DNA of 64,000 nucleotides from Stenotrophomonas sp. 57 (GTDB lineage: Bacteria; Pseudomonadota; Gammaproteobacteria; Xanthomonadales; Xanthomonadaceae), in contig NZ_CP127407.1 in the NCBI RefSeq assembly GCF_030291075.1, forward strand, positions 1,796,001 to 1,860,000, read 5' to 3'. The translations under genes and the position numbers were made by a program. The notes under the pieces are model-generated. The model saw only the letters and a program-made list of their open reading frames with translations, searched no databases and was not told the origin of the DNA. Below, one piece after another: positions 54,394 to 63,042 of this stretch. Numbering within the stretch: position 1 is the first letter of the stretch; every line of letters starts with the position of its first letter.

Positions 54394-56766
54394 TCAGTTA
54401 CGCAGCGGCTTGCCGGTCTTCAGCATGTGCGCGATGCGGGCCTGGGTCTTTTCCTGCTGGGCCAGTTCGACGAAGTGCTTGCGCTCCAGCGTCAGCAGCC
54501 ACTCTTCGTCCACCAGGGTGCCGCGATCGACCTTGCCGCCGCACAGCACGGTGGCGATGCGCTCGGCGATCTCGTAGTCGTACGGGCTGATGAAACGGCC
54601 TTCCAGCATGTTTACCAGCATCATCTTGAAGGTGGCGATGCCCACGTCGCCGGCCACCTGGATGCGGCGTGCCGGCAGCGGCGGACGATAGCCCGCTTCG
54701 GCCAGCGCGCGTGCTTCGGCCTTGGCGATGTAAAGCGCTTCGTAGCTGTTGAACACCACCTTGTCGGTGCTGCGCAGCAGGCCCAGTTCCTTGGCGTTGA
54801 CCGCCGAGTTGGACACCTTGGCCATCGCCACGGTCTCGAAGGTCTTCTTCAGTTCGGCGAACACATCGCCGCCCGGACCTGCGGCCTGCGAGGCACGCAC
54901 GGCCAGTTCCTTCAGGCCACCACCGGCCGGCAGCAGGCCGACGCCGGCCTCGACCAGGCCGATGTAGCTTTCCAGGAAGGCCACGGTCTTGGCGCTGTGC
55001 ATCTGGAATTCGCAGCCGCCACCCAGGGCCAGGCCGCGCACGGCCGCAACCACCGGCACCAGCGAGTACTTGATGCGCTGGCTGGTGCGCTGGAAGTTGG
55101 CGACCATCTCTTCGAACTGGTCGACCTTGCCGGCCTGCAGCAGGCCAAGGGCACCGGCCAGGTCGGCACCGGCAGAGAAGGGTTCCTTCTGCTGCCAGAT
55201 CACCAGGCCCTGGAAGTCCTTCTCGGCGCGGCTGACGCATTCCTGCAGGCCATCGAGCACCTGGTCGGACACGGTGTTCATCTTGGTCTTGAAGCTGACC
55301 ACGGCGATGCCGTCGCCGTCGTGCCACATGCGCAGCCCGTCGTTCTCGAACACGGTCTCGCCCGGCGCGAACTTCTCGCCCAGCAGCGGATCCGGGAAAC
55401 GCTGGCGCTGGTACACCGGCAGCGACGAGCGCGGCAGCTTGGCGTTGCGCGACGGGCTGTAGCTGCCCTCGGCGGCGTGCACGCCGTCGCGGCCATCGAA
55501 CACCCAGTCCGGCAGCGGGGCGTTGCTCATGCTCTTGCCGGCGACGATGTCATCGGCAATCCACTGCGCAACCTGCTTCCAGCCGGCCGCCTGCCAGGTT
55601 TCGAACGGGCCCAGCGACCAGCCGTAGCCCCAGCGGATGGCCAGATCGACGTCGCGTGCGGTTTCGGCGATATCAGCCAGGTGGTAGGCGCTGTAGTGGA
55701 ACAGGTCGCGGAAGGTCGCCCACAGGAACTGCGCCTGCGGGTGTTGGCTCTCGCGCAGCTTGGCGAACTTCTCGGCCGGGTTCTTGATCTTGAGGATTTC
55801 GACCACTTCCGGTGCGGCGGTGCGGTCGGCTGGGCGGTAGTCCTGCTTTTCCAGGTCGAGAACAACGATGTCCTTGCCGACCTTGCGGAAGATGCCGGCG
55901 CCGGTCTTCTGGCCCAGCGCGCCCTTGGAAATCAGCGCGTCCAGCCACTTCGGCGACTTGAAGAATTCATGCCACGGATCATTCGGCAGGGTGTCACCCA
56001 TGGTCTTGATGACGTGGGCCATGGTGTCCAGGCCGACCACGTCGGAGGTGCGGTAGGTGGCCGACTTCGGGCGGCCGACCAGCGGGCCGGTCAGGCCGTC
56101 CACTTCATCGAAGCCCAGGCCGAATTCCTGGGTGTGGTGGATGGTGGACAGGATCGAGAACACACCGATGCGGTTGCCGATGAAGTTCGGGGTGTCCTTG
56201 GCGTACACCACGCCCTTGCCCAGGGTAGTGACCAGGAAGGCTTCCAGGCCTTCCAGCACGGCGGCATCGGTGGTGGTGGCCGGGATCAGCTCGGCCAGGT
56301 GCATGTAGCGCGGCGGGTTGAAGAAGTGCACGCCGCAGAAGCGGTGGCGCAGCTGCTCCGGCAGCACGTCGGCGAGCTTGTTGATGCCCAGGCCGGAGGT
56401 GTTGGAGGCCAGCACCGCGTGGTCGGCCACGAACGGGGCGATCTTCTTGTACAGGTCCTGCTTCCAGTCCATGCGCTCGGCGATGGCCTCGATGATCAGG
56501 TCGCAGTCCTTCAGCTGCTCCAGGCCGGACTCGTAGTTGGCCGGGGTGATGGCTTCGGCCAGCGACTTGCTGGCCAGCGGTGCCGGGCTCAGCTTGCCCA
56601 GGTTGGCGATCGCCTTCAGCACGATGCCGTCGGCCGGGCCTTCCTTGGCAGGCAGGTCGAACAGCACGGTGTCGACGCCCGCGTTGGTGAGGTGAGCGGC
56701 GATCTGGGCACCCATGACGCCGGCACCCAGCACGGCGGCGCGGCGGACTAGCAGGGAATTGGACAT
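54394..56766 (-). CDS. fadB: 3-hydroxyacyl-CoA dehydrogenase/enoyl-CoA hydratase (FadN-type order)
   Basis: A 790-residue bifunctional beta-oxidation enzyme with the dehydrogenase first: the NAD-binding GAGVMGAQIAAHL (residues 14-26), NTSGLGI, VHFFNPPRYM and DTPNFIGNRIG. The hydratase comes last, with KTKMNTVSD, FSAGADL and ALGGGCEFQMHS near residue 560. This is the reverse of classical FadB and matches the FadN/FadJ-independent type found in Bacillus and xanthomonads. With FadA it should form the degradative multienzyme complex. It lies 39 bp downstream of the tetR/psrA-type gene. The symbol fadB follows function; fadN would also be defensible. Confidence 0.9.
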   Translation of the reverse strand: MSNSLLVRRAAVLGAGVMGAQIAAHLTNAGVDTVLFDLPAKEGPADGIVLKAIANLGKLSPAPLASKSLAEAITPANYESGLEQLKDCDLIIEAIAERMDWKQDLYKKIAPFVADHAVLASNTSGLGINKLADVLPEQLRHRFCGVHFFNPPRYMHLAELIPATTTDAAVLEGLEAFLVTTLGKGVVYAKDTPNFIGNRIGVFSILSTIHHTQEFGLGFDEVDGLTGPLVGRPKSATYRTSDVVGLDTMAHVIKTMGDTLPNDPWHEFFKSPKWLDALISKGALGQKTGAGIFRKVGKDIVVLDLEKQDYRPADRTAAPEVVEILKIKNPAEKFAKLRESQHPQAQFLWATFRDLFHYSAYHLADIAETARDVDLAIRWGYGWSLGPFETWQAAGWKQVAQWIADDIVAGKSMSNAPLPDWVFDGRDGVHAAEGSYSPSRNAKLPRSSLPVYQRQRFPDPLLGEKFAPGETVFENDGLRMWHDGDGIAVVSFKTKMNTVSDQVLDGLQECVSRAEKDFQGLVIWQQKEPFSAGADLAGALGLLQAGKVDQFEEMVANFQRTSQRIKYSLVPVVAAVRGLALGGGCEFQMHSAKTVAFLESYIGLVEAGVGLLPAGGGLKELAVRASQAAGPGGDVFAELKKTFETVAMAKVSNSAVNAKELGLLRSTDKVVFNSYEALYIAKAEARALAEAGYRPPLPARRIQVAGDVGIATFKMMLVNMLEGRFISPYDYEIAERIATVLCGGKVDRGTLVDEEWLLTLERKHFVELAQQEKTQARIAHMLKTGKPLRN

Positions 56767-56805
56767 GGTGTAGGGCCTTTGTTGGTCAGCAGTTACTGGG
56801 TGGAA

Positions 56806-57459
56806 TCAAAGGGAAGCGGGCAGGGCGCTGGCGCGTGCGGCGGCGCGGAACCCGGCTTCGGCGAAATGGATCAGTTCGTGGGCGGCATGGGCACGATGCG
56901 CCGCTTCGGTGACACCGGCGGGACGCTTGATCAGCCCGAAGTCGGCCATCGCATAGGTCAGCGAGCCGGCCAGGAAGTCGAGGCGCCAGTACAGCTCCTC
57001 CTTGCTCAGGTCCGGCACGCATTCGCCGATGGCCTTGCCGAACGCACGCAACACGTGGCCGTAGTGGTCGGACAGGAACTTGCGCAGGTTGTCGTTCTTC
57101 TCGGCGTAGGCGCGGGCGATCACGCGCACGAAGGCGCCGCCGTTCTGGCGGTCCTGGGCCAGCGCCAGAGCGGGCTCGACGAAGGCGGCCAGCACCGGGC
57201 GCAGTTCGCCCGGATGCTCCGCGCGGGCGCGCTCGAGCTGTGACAGGCGGGCGCCGGTCATCTCGTCCATGCGGCGGCGGAAGACCTCGTTGACCAGGTT
57301 TTCCTTGGAGCCGAAGTGGTAGTTGACCGCCGCGATGTTGACGTCGGCCTGGCTGGTGACCTGACGCAGCGAGGTGCCGGCGAAGCCGTGCTGGGCGAAC
57401 AGCTCCTCGGCGGCACCGAGGATCCGGTCCTTGGTCGAGAAGTGGGCGGGCTTGGCCAT
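56806..57459 (-). CDS. psrA: PsrA-like TetR-family regulator of fatty-acid oxidation
   Basis: A 217-residue TetR repressor. The N-terminal domain (KDRILGAAEELFAQHGFAGTSLRQVTSQADVNIAAVNYHFGSKENLVNEVF, quoted as motifs AAEELFAQHGFAGTSLR and VNYHFGSKENLV) closely resembles Pseudomonas PsrA, which senses long-chain acyl-CoA and represses fadBA5. A CAAAC-N4-GTTTG dyad lies 17 bases upstream of its start, matching the PsrA site pattern. It is the first gene of the run psrA-fadB-fadA, so auto-repression would also control the pathway. Start ATG 57459 gives the family N-terminus. Confidence 0.85.
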   Translation of the reverse strand: MAKPAHFSTKDRILGAAEELFAQHGFAGTSLRQVTSQADVNIAAVNYHFGSKENLVNEVFRRRMDEMTGARLSQLERARAEHPGELRPVLAAFVEPALALAQDRQNGGAFVRVIARAYAEKNDNLRKFLSDHYGHVLRAFGKAIGECVPDLSKEELYWRLDFLAGSLTYAMADFGLIKRPAGVTEAAHRAHAAHELIHFAEAGFRAAARASALPASL

Positions 57460-57475
57460 CGGTGGGCGGACCTTA

Positions 57476-57493
57476 ATCAAACGATTGTTTGAT
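57476..57493. promoter_or_regulatory. Candidate PsrA operator
   Basis: ATCAAAC-GATT-GTTTGAT, seven-base arms, just upstream of the psrA start. The inner CAAAC-N4-GTTTG fits the published PsrA consensus (C/G)AAAC-N2-4-GTTT(G/C). Confidence 0.7.
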
Positions 57494-57592
57494 ACTAGAA
57501 CCAGACGGTACCGTATGGCATTTTGCAGTGCAGCAAAACTGTGCAGGGTGGTCAGAATCCGCTCAGGTGGGTGAATGGGTGGGCGTGAAACT

Positions 57593-57659
57593 GTAGAGCC
57601 GAGCCCGCGCTCGGCTGCTCTTCGGCGCAAAGGCCAGCCGAGCATGGGCTCGCCTCTAC
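57593..57659. repeat. Opposed SMAG/REP pair between psrA and ndk
   Basis: GTAGAGCCGAGCCCGCGCTC at 57593 and CAGCCGAGCATGGGCTCGCCTCTAC ending at 57659 (stem CGAGC/GCTCG, one mismatch near the end). Confidence 0.8.
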
Positions 57660-57702
57660 AACGGGGCCGCACGGCCCTCTACCACCCGGCCACGTTATCT
57701 TT

Positions 57703-57708
57703 TACAAT
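57703..57708 (+). promoter_or_regulatory. Candidate -10 element upstream of ndk
   Basis: TACAAT within CTTTTACAATTCGCC. Transcription would begin near 57715 and meet a terminator about 40 bases later. No clear -35 box. Confidence 0.35.
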
Positions 57709-57728
57709 TCGCCTACGTTTATCAGGCT

Positions 57729-57757
57729 AAGCCCGCGTCCCGACGCGGGTTTTTTTC
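57729..57757 (+). terminator. Terminator-like hairpin in the ndk leader
   Basis: AAGCCCGCGTC-CC-GACGCGGG followed by TTTTTTT, a strong terminator by form, yet no plus-strand gene ends before it. It would act on transcription entering ndk. A second small hairpin GGGCC/GGCCC follows at 57769-57785. Confidence 0.75.
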
Positions 57758-57805
57758 ATGTTACCCTTCGGGCCATCAGCGGCCCGATTCCATTGGAGAC
57801 ATCCC

Positions 57806-58231
57806 ATGGCGCTGGAGCGCACCCTTTCGATCATCAAGCCGGACGCCGTTGCCAAGAACGTCATCGGCGAAATCTACGCCCGCTTCGAGAAGGCCGGCCT
57901 GAAGGTCGTGGCCGCCAAGTACAAGCAGCTGTCGCGCCGTGAAGCCGAAGGCTTCTACGCCGTCCACCGCGAGCGTCCGTTCTTCAACGCGCTGGTCGAG
58001 TTCATGATCTCCGGCCCGGTGATGATCCAGGCCCTGGAAGGCGAGAACGCCGTCCTGGCCCACCGCGACCTGCTGGGCGCCACCAACCCGAAGGAAGCCG
58101 CCGCCGGTACCATCCGCGCCGACTTCGCCGAATCCATCGATGCCAACGCCGCCCACGGCTCGGACTCGGTCGAGAATGCCGCGATTGAAATCGCCTACTT
58201 CTTCGCCGCCACCGAAGTCGTTTCGCGCTGA
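57806..58231 (+). CDS. ndk: Nucleoside diphosphate kinase
   Basis: Ndk (141 residues) balances nucleoside triphosphates by phosphate transfer through a phospho-histidine. The active His is at residue 117 in [12 protein letters not shown]; the opening [18 protein letters not shown] and [21 protein letters not shown] are canonical (the latter quoted in part). GGAG is eight bases before the ATG. It begins the conserved ndk-rlmN-pilF-rodZ run; rlmN follows after ten bases. Confidence 0.97.
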   Translation: MALERTLSIIKPDAVAKNVIGEIYARFEKAGLKVVAAKYKQLSRREAEGFYAVHRERPFFNALVEFMISGPVMIQALEGENAVLAHRDLLGATNPKEAAAGTIRADFAESIDANAAHGSDSVENAAIEIAYFFAATEVVSR

Positions 58232-58241
58232 GAGTAATGCC

Positions 58242-59447
58242 GTGAACGAGGTCGTACAGTCCCCCGCCATCCAGCCGCTGCCGAAGTCGGCACCCACGGC
58301 TGGCAAGCAGAACCTGCTCGACCTCGATCGCGCGGGCCTGGAACAGTTTTTCGTCGAAAAGCTCGGCGAGAAGAAGTTCCGTGCCCATCAGGTGATGAAG
58401 TGGATCCACCATCGCTACGTCACCGACTTCGATGAAATGACCGATCTCGGCAAGGTCCTGCGCGCCAAGCTGCAGGCCCATGCCGAGGTCGTTGTCCCCA
58501 ACATCGTGTTCGACAAGCCCTCCGCCGACGGCACCCACAAGTGGCTGCTGGCGATGGGTGTGGATGGCAAGAACGCCATCGAGACCGTGTACATCCCGGA
58601 CAAGACCCGCGGCACGCTGTGCGTGTCCTCGCAGGTCGGTTGCGGCCTGAACTGCACGTTCTGCTCCACCGCCACCCAGGGCTTCAACCGCAACCTGACC
58701 ACCGCCGAGATCATCGGCCAGGTGTGGGTTGCCGCGCGCCACCTGGGTAACGTGCCGCACCAGATGCGCCGTCTCACCAACGTGGTGATGATGGGCATGG
58801 GCGAGCCGCTGATGAATTTCGACAACGTCGTGCGCGCCATGAGCGTGATGCGTGACGATCTGGGCTACGGCCTGGCCAACAAGCGCGTGACCCTGTCGAC
58901 CTCCGGCCTGGTGCCGCAGATCGACCGCCTGTCCGCCGAAAGCGACGTGTCGCTGGCCGTTTCCCTGCATGCGCCGAATGACGCACTGCGCGAAACGCTG
59001 GTGCCGTTGAACAAGAAGTACCCGATCGCCGAGCTGATGGCCTCGTGTGCCCGTTACCTGCGCGCCAACAAGCGCCGCGAATCGGTCACCTTCGAGTACA
59101 CCCTGATGAAGGGCATCAACGACAAGCCCGAGCATGCCCGCGAACTGGCCCGCCTGATGCACCAGTTCGACAACGCGGTGCAGGCCAGGGACTCGGGCAA
59201 GGTCAACCTGATCCCCTTCAACCCGTTCCCGGGCACCCGCTACGAGCGCTCCGACGAGGCGCAAATCCGCGCTTTCCAGAAGATCCTGCTCGACAGCAAC
59301 GTGCTGACCATGGTCCGCCGCACCCGTGGCGACGACATTGACGCCGCCTGTGGCCAGCTCAAGGGCCAGGTGATGGACCGTACCCGCCGCCAGGCCGAAT
59401 TCAACAAGACGCTGCAGGCGGGGAAGGGGAGCGATGCCGCGGCCTGA
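58242..59447 (+). CDS. rlmN: Dual-specificity 23S rRNA/tRNA methyltransferase RlmN
   Basis: A radical-SAM enzyme that methylates C2 of adenosine 2503 in 23S rRNA and adenosine 37 in certain tRNAs. The 401-residue protein has the iron-sulfur motif CGLNCTFC (Cys134, Cys138, Cys141), [30 protein letters not shown] residues (here AVSLHAPND) and the late [15 protein letters not shown] with the methylated-Cys candidate. The start is GTG at 58242, with AGAG upstream and ten bases after the ndk stop. It overlaps pilF by 14 bases. Confidence 0.95.
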   Translation: MNEVVQSPAIQPLPKSAPTAGKQNLLDLDRAGLEQFFVEKLGEKKFRAHQVMKWIHHRYVTDFDEMTDLGKVLRAKLQAHAEVVVPNIVFDKPSADGTHKWLLAMGVDGKNAIETVYIPDKTRGTLCVSSQVGCGLNCTFCSTATQGFNRNLTTAEIIGQVWVAARHLGNVPHQMRRLTNVVMMGMGEPLMNFDNVVRAMSVMRDDLGYGLANKRVTLSTSGLVPQIDRLSAESDVSLAVSLHAPNDALRETLVPLNKKYPIAELMASCARYLRANKRRESVTFEYTLMKGINDKPEHARELARLMHQFDNAVQARDSGKVNLIPFNPFPGTRYERSDEAQIRAFQKILLDSNVLTMVRRTRGDDIDAACGQLKGQVMDRTRRQAEFNKTLQAGKGSDAAA

Positions 59448-60219
59448 CCGCCTCTGGCTGGTTCTGCTCGCAGGCACGCTGGCTCTTGCGGTCGGCGGCT
59501 GCAAATCCCATCCAAAAGCCAAGCTGGGCCCCAGTGAGGCGCCGGTCTACTCCGTCCGTGACCCGGACGGGGTACGGCAGCAGGTGCGCTGGCAGGAGTT
59601 GCTGTCCCTGGCTGGCCGCGACATCCAGGCCGGTAATCTCGATGCTGCCGAGCGCAAGGCGCGCGAAGCCCAGAAGCTGATGCCCGCGTCCCCCGACGCT
59701 CTGGTGCTGCTTGCCGGCATCGACGAGCGTCGCGGTCGCAGCCAGCAGGCTGGCGAGAACTTCCGCAAGGCCGCGGAACTGGCGCCGCAACGCGGCGACG
59801 TGCTCAACAACTATGGTGCCTGGCTTTGCCAGCAGGGCCAGGCGGCCGAATCGCTGATCTGGTTCGATCGTGCCCAGAGGGCGCCGGGCAACGCCGCTGC
59901 GGCCGAAGCACAGGCCAACGCCGGCGGCTGTGCGCTGGATGCAGGGCAGTTCGAGCGTGCCGAGCGCGACCTGCGCGCGGCGCTGGCGACCCTGCCCGGC
60001 AACCCGGTCGCATTGGAGGCCATGGCCCAGCTCAGCTTCCGCCAGGGCCGCTACATGGAGGCCCGGGCCTTCGCCGAACGTAGGATTGCGGCTGCACCCG
60101 CAACGCGTTCCGTGTTACAACTTGCGTCTCAAATCGAAGCGCGGCTTGGGGATAGGGCGGCATCTGACCGCTATCTCCAGCGGATTCGACAGGAATTTCC
60201 GCAGGAAGCGGGCTCCTAA
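59434..60219 (+). CDS. pilF: Type IV pilus biogenesis lipoprotein PilF/PilW
   Basis: A 261-residue outer-membrane lipoprotein needed to assemble the PilQ secretin. The signal peptide ends in VGGC (lipidated Cys23). The mature protein consists of TPR repeats (for example [47 protein letters not shown]; quoted in part) covering residues 50-250. Position between rlmN and rodZ is the standard location in gammaproteobacteria. Together with fimX at 14504-16573 it points to an active type IV pilus. Confidence 0.9.
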   Translation: MPRPDRLWLVLLAGTLALAVGGCKSHPKAKLGPSEAPVYSVRDPDGVRQQVRWQELLSLAGRDIQAGNLDAAERKAREAQKLMPASPDALVLLAGIDERRGRSQQAGENFRKAAELAPQRGDVLNNYGAWLCQQGQAAESLIWFDRAQRAPGNAAAAEAQANAGGCALDAGQFERAERDLRAALATLPGNPVALEAMAQLSFRQGRYMEARAFAERRIAAAPATRSVLQLASQIEARLGDRAASDRYLQRIRQEFPQEAGS

Positions 60220-60237
60220 CTCCAGGGTTGATGCATT

Positions 60238-61113
60238 GTGATTGATGACCAGACTGTGAGCGCTCTCGAGACTGCGGCCGGCTGCGGCACCCGCCTGCGC
60301 CAGGCCCGTGAAGCGGCCGGACTGACCCTTGAGGATGTCGGCTCGCGCCTGCGCATGCCGGTCCAGGTGGTCAAGTCGCTGGAAGAGGAACAGTGGCAGA
60401 AGCTGGGGGCGCCGGTGTTCGTGCGCGGCCAGCTGCGCAGCTACGCGCGCCTGCTGGGCGTGGATATCAGCCAGCTGCTGGAACAGGCCCAGGTCGGGCC
60501 CGTAGTGCCGCCCACGCTGGTCAGCCATACCCATACCCCGCGTGCACGCCGCATTGCCGAGAACCTCGGCCGTCGCATGCTGTATGTCGGCATCACCGCG
60601 GTGCTGGCCGTGCCGGTGTGGTTCGCCACCCGCGGCCATTTCGATGGCAGCGCCACCCCGTCGCCGAATACCGCCTCACTGGACGCCATCCCGGCTGCCG
60701 TGCCGGTAACCCCGTCGGCTGCGGGTGTCGAGCCCTCGGCACCGGCTGAAGTCGCGAGTGCCCCGGCCAGCAAGCCGGCAGCGACCCCGTACGTGGCCTC
60801 GCTGGCCCCGGTGCCGCGTTCGGCCCCGGCCGCCCCGGCCGCTGTCGGCAATACGCTGGAGATGCAGTTCAGCGGCGACAGCTGGGTCGATATCGGTGGT
60901 CCGGACGGCGCCACCGTCGAAAAGGCGCTGATCAAGTCCGGCGAGAGCCGCAGCTTCACCCCGGGCCAGGTGACCCGGGTGACCCTGGGCAACGCTTCGG
61001 CGGTCCAGGTTCAGCAGAACGGCGCTATCGTCGATCTGACCCCCTACCAGCGAGCCAACGTGGCACGCTTTCAGGTATCCTCTGAAGGCTCCGTAGTCCC
61101 GGTTTCGCACTGA
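60238..61113 (+). CDS. rodZ: Cytoskeleton protein RodZ
   Basis: RodZ links MreB filaments to the membrane and supports rod shape. The 291-residue protein begins at a GTG (60238). An N-terminal Cro-like helix-turn-helix (GTRLRQAREAAGLTLEDVGSRL, motif LTLEDVGSRLRMP) spans about residues 15-85. One transmembrane helix follows near 120-135 (MLYVGITAVLAVPVWFA), then an Ala/Pro/Ser linker, then a C-terminal DUF4115 beta domain (MQFSGDSWVDIGGPDG). All parts are present. It is followed by the yfgM-like gene, without ispG and hisS in between. Confidence 0.92.
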   Translation: MIDDQTVSALETAAGCGTRLRQAREAAGLTLEDVGSRLRMPVQVVKSLEEEQWQKLGAPVFVRGQLRSYARLLGVDISQLLEQAQVGPVVPPTLVSHTHTPRARRIAENLGRRMLYVGITAVLAVPVWFATRGHFDGSATPSPNTASLDAIPAAVPVTPSAAGVEPSAPAEVASAPASKPAATPYVASLAPVPRSAPAAPAAVGNTLEMQFSGDSWVDIGGPDGATVEKALIKSGESRSFTPGQVTRVTLGNASAVQVQQNGAIVDLTPYQRANVARFQVSSEGSVVPVSH

Positions 61114-61178
61114 GGCGCGGTTTCACCACCTTCGATTAAACCCAATGGTCCCTCCCGATGGGCGGGGCGAGAGTACGC

Positions 61179-61817
61179 ATGGCGATCGACGATCTGCTCG
61201 ACGAGCACGAACAAAGTGAACGCGTCCGCAGCTGGCTGCGGAAGAATGGCGCCAGCATCCTCGGTGGCGTGGTCATCGCCATCGGTGCCATTGCCGGCTG
61301 GCAGTGGTACCAGAAGGATCAGGGCGGCAAGCTGGCCTCGGCCAACGCCGAGTACCAGAAGGCCCTGGTCGGCCTGCAGCAGAACAAGCTCGACGACGCT
61401 GCCAAGGCAGTGAAGGCGCTCGAAGCCGGTCCGTCCAGCATCTACGGCGACCTCGCGGCGCTGCAGCTGGCCAAGGCCCAGGTCGACGCCGGCAAGAATG
61501 AAGAAGCGCTGGCCACCCTGCGCGGCGTGAAGGTCGAAGGCGACCTGCAGCGCGTGGTCGACCAGCGTGTGGCCCGCCTGCTGGTGGCCACCGGCAAGAG
61601 CGACGAAGCCATCAAGCTGCTGGGCAGCGCCACCGACAGCAGCAGCCTGGAAATCCATGGCGACGCGCTGATGGCGCAGGGCAAGCGCGATGGTGCCCGT
61701 GAACAGTACGAGAAGGCGCTGAAGTCGCTGGACGTGGCAGCGCCGCAGCGGCGCCTGCTGGAAACCAAGGTTATGGATGCCGGCGGCACGGTCGCCGCCC
61801 CTGCGGAGTCGGTTTGA
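61179..61817 (+). CDS. yfgM: YfgM family TPR membrane protein
   Basis: A 212-residue protein with a short cytoplasmic N-terminus (MAIDDLLDEHEQSERVRSWLRKNG, of which DEHEQSERVRSWLR is the family motif), one transmembrane helix (ILGGVVIAIGAIAGWQWY) and a periplasmic TPR domain. YfgM associates with SecYEG and periplasmic chaperones in E. coli. ATG at 61179 has GAGAG upstream; an ATG at 61158 would add seven residues. Its stop codon overlaps the bamB start. Confidence 0.9.
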   Translation: MAIDDLLDEHEQSERVRSWLRKNGASILGGVVIAIGAIAGWQWYQKDQGGKLASANAEYQKALVGLQQNKLDDAAKAVKALEAGPSSIYGDLAALQLAKAQVDAGKNEEALATLRGVKVEGDLQRVVDQRVARLLVATGKSDEAIKLLGSATDSSSLEIHGDALMAQGKRDGAREQYEKALKSLDVAAPQRRLLETKVMDAGGTVAAPAESV

Positions 61818-63025
61818 TGAGTCAGAAGGTCATGATCACCCGCGTCGCCACCGTGCTCCTGATGGGCATGGCCCTGACCGGCTGCAGCACCATGAAGGGC
61901 TGGTTCGCCGGCAAGGACGCAGCAGCGAAGAAGGCCCAGGAGCCGGCTGAGCTGGTCAAGTTCGAGCCGAGCGTCAAGGTCAACAAGGCCTGGTCGGTCA
62001 ACCTCGGCAAGGGCGAGCGCCGCATCGGCGTGCGCCAGGGCCCGGCCGTTGCCAATGGCCATGTGTTCGCTGCGGCGATCACCGGTGGCGTGCACGCCAT
62101 CGACCTGCAGACCGGCAAGAAGGTCTGGACCTGGGAACCGACCAAGGAAAAGAAGAAGCCGAAGCTGCGCCTGTCCGGTGGCCCGGGTGTGGGTGAGAAC
62201 CTGGTCGTGATCGGCACGCTCGATGGCCAGGTCATTGCCCTGGACATCAACGACGGCAGCGAAAAGTGGCGCGCCCGTGTTCCGGGTGAAGTGATTGCCG
62301 CGCCGGCCGTGGCCCAGGGCCTGGTGTTCGTGCGCAGCAACGACGGCCGCGTGACCGCTTTCGATGCCGGCAACGGCACCCAGAAGTGGTTCAACCCGAG
62401 CGAGCTGCCGGCGCTGACCGTGCGCGGCAACGCGCCGGTGGTGACCGGCCCGGGCGTGCTGTTCATCGGCAAGGACGAAGGCGCGGTTGCCGCGCTCGCC
62501 ATGCAGGATGGCCGCACCCTGTGGGAGCAGAACATCGGCAACGGCGAAGGCCGTACCGAGCTGGAGCGCATGGCCGACGTGGACGGCGCCCCCGTGCTGG
62601 ACGGCAACACCCTCTTCGTGAGCAGCTTCAAGAACCAGACCATGGCCATCGAGGGCCCGACCGGTCGCCCGCTGTGGGCGCGTGACCATGGCGGTGCAGG
62701 TGGCGTGGCGGTGTCGTCGGGCAATGTGTTCGTCACCGACAACAAGGGTGGCGTGTTCGGCCTGGACAAGGCGACCGGCGCTGCCATGTGGTCGCAGACC
62801 GAGCTGGCGCGTCGTTCGCTGACCGGTCCGGCGCTGCACGGTGATTACGTGGTCGTTGGCGACTACAAGGGATACGTGCACTGGTTGAAGACCTCCGATG
62901 GTGCGATGGCGGCACGGGCGAAGAGCGGCGGTGACGCTCTCCTGGCCCAGCCGGTCGTCGTCGACGGGGTGCTGCTGGTGCAGAACGTGGATGGCAAGCT
63001 GACCGCCTTCCGGTTGGCAAATTAA
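61817..63025 (+). CDS. bamB: Outer-membrane assembly lipoprotein BamB
   Basis: BamB is an eight-bladed beta-propeller lipoprotein of the BAM complex that inserts outer-membrane proteins. The 402-residue protein has a lipobox ALTGC (Cys23) and repeated PQQ-like blades (for example [47 protein letters not shown]). The ATG at 61817 overlaps the yfgM stop (TGATG), with GGAG upstream. It is 17 bp before der, the normal order. Confidence 0.95.
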   Translation: MSQKVMITRVATVLLMGMALTGCSTMKGWFAGKDAAAKKAQEPAELVKFEPSVKVNKAWSVNLGKGERRIGVRQGPAVANGHVFAAAITGGVHAIDLQTGKKVWTWEPTKEKKKPKLRLSGGPGVGENLVVIGTLDGQVIALDINDGSEKWRARVPGEVIAAPAVAQGLVFVRSNDGRVTAFDAGNGTQKWFNPSELPALTVRGNAPVVTGPGVLFIGKDEGAVAALAMQDGRTLWEQNIGNGEGRTELERMADVDGAPVLDGNTLFVSSFKNQTMAIEGPTGRPLWARDHGGAGGVAVSSGNVFVTDNKGGVFGLDKATGAAMWSQTELARRSLTGPALHGDYVVVGDYKGYVHWLKTSDGAMAARAKSGGDALLAQPVVVDGVLLVQNVDGKLTAFRLAN

Positions 63026-63042
63026 AAATTGGAGTAATCGCG

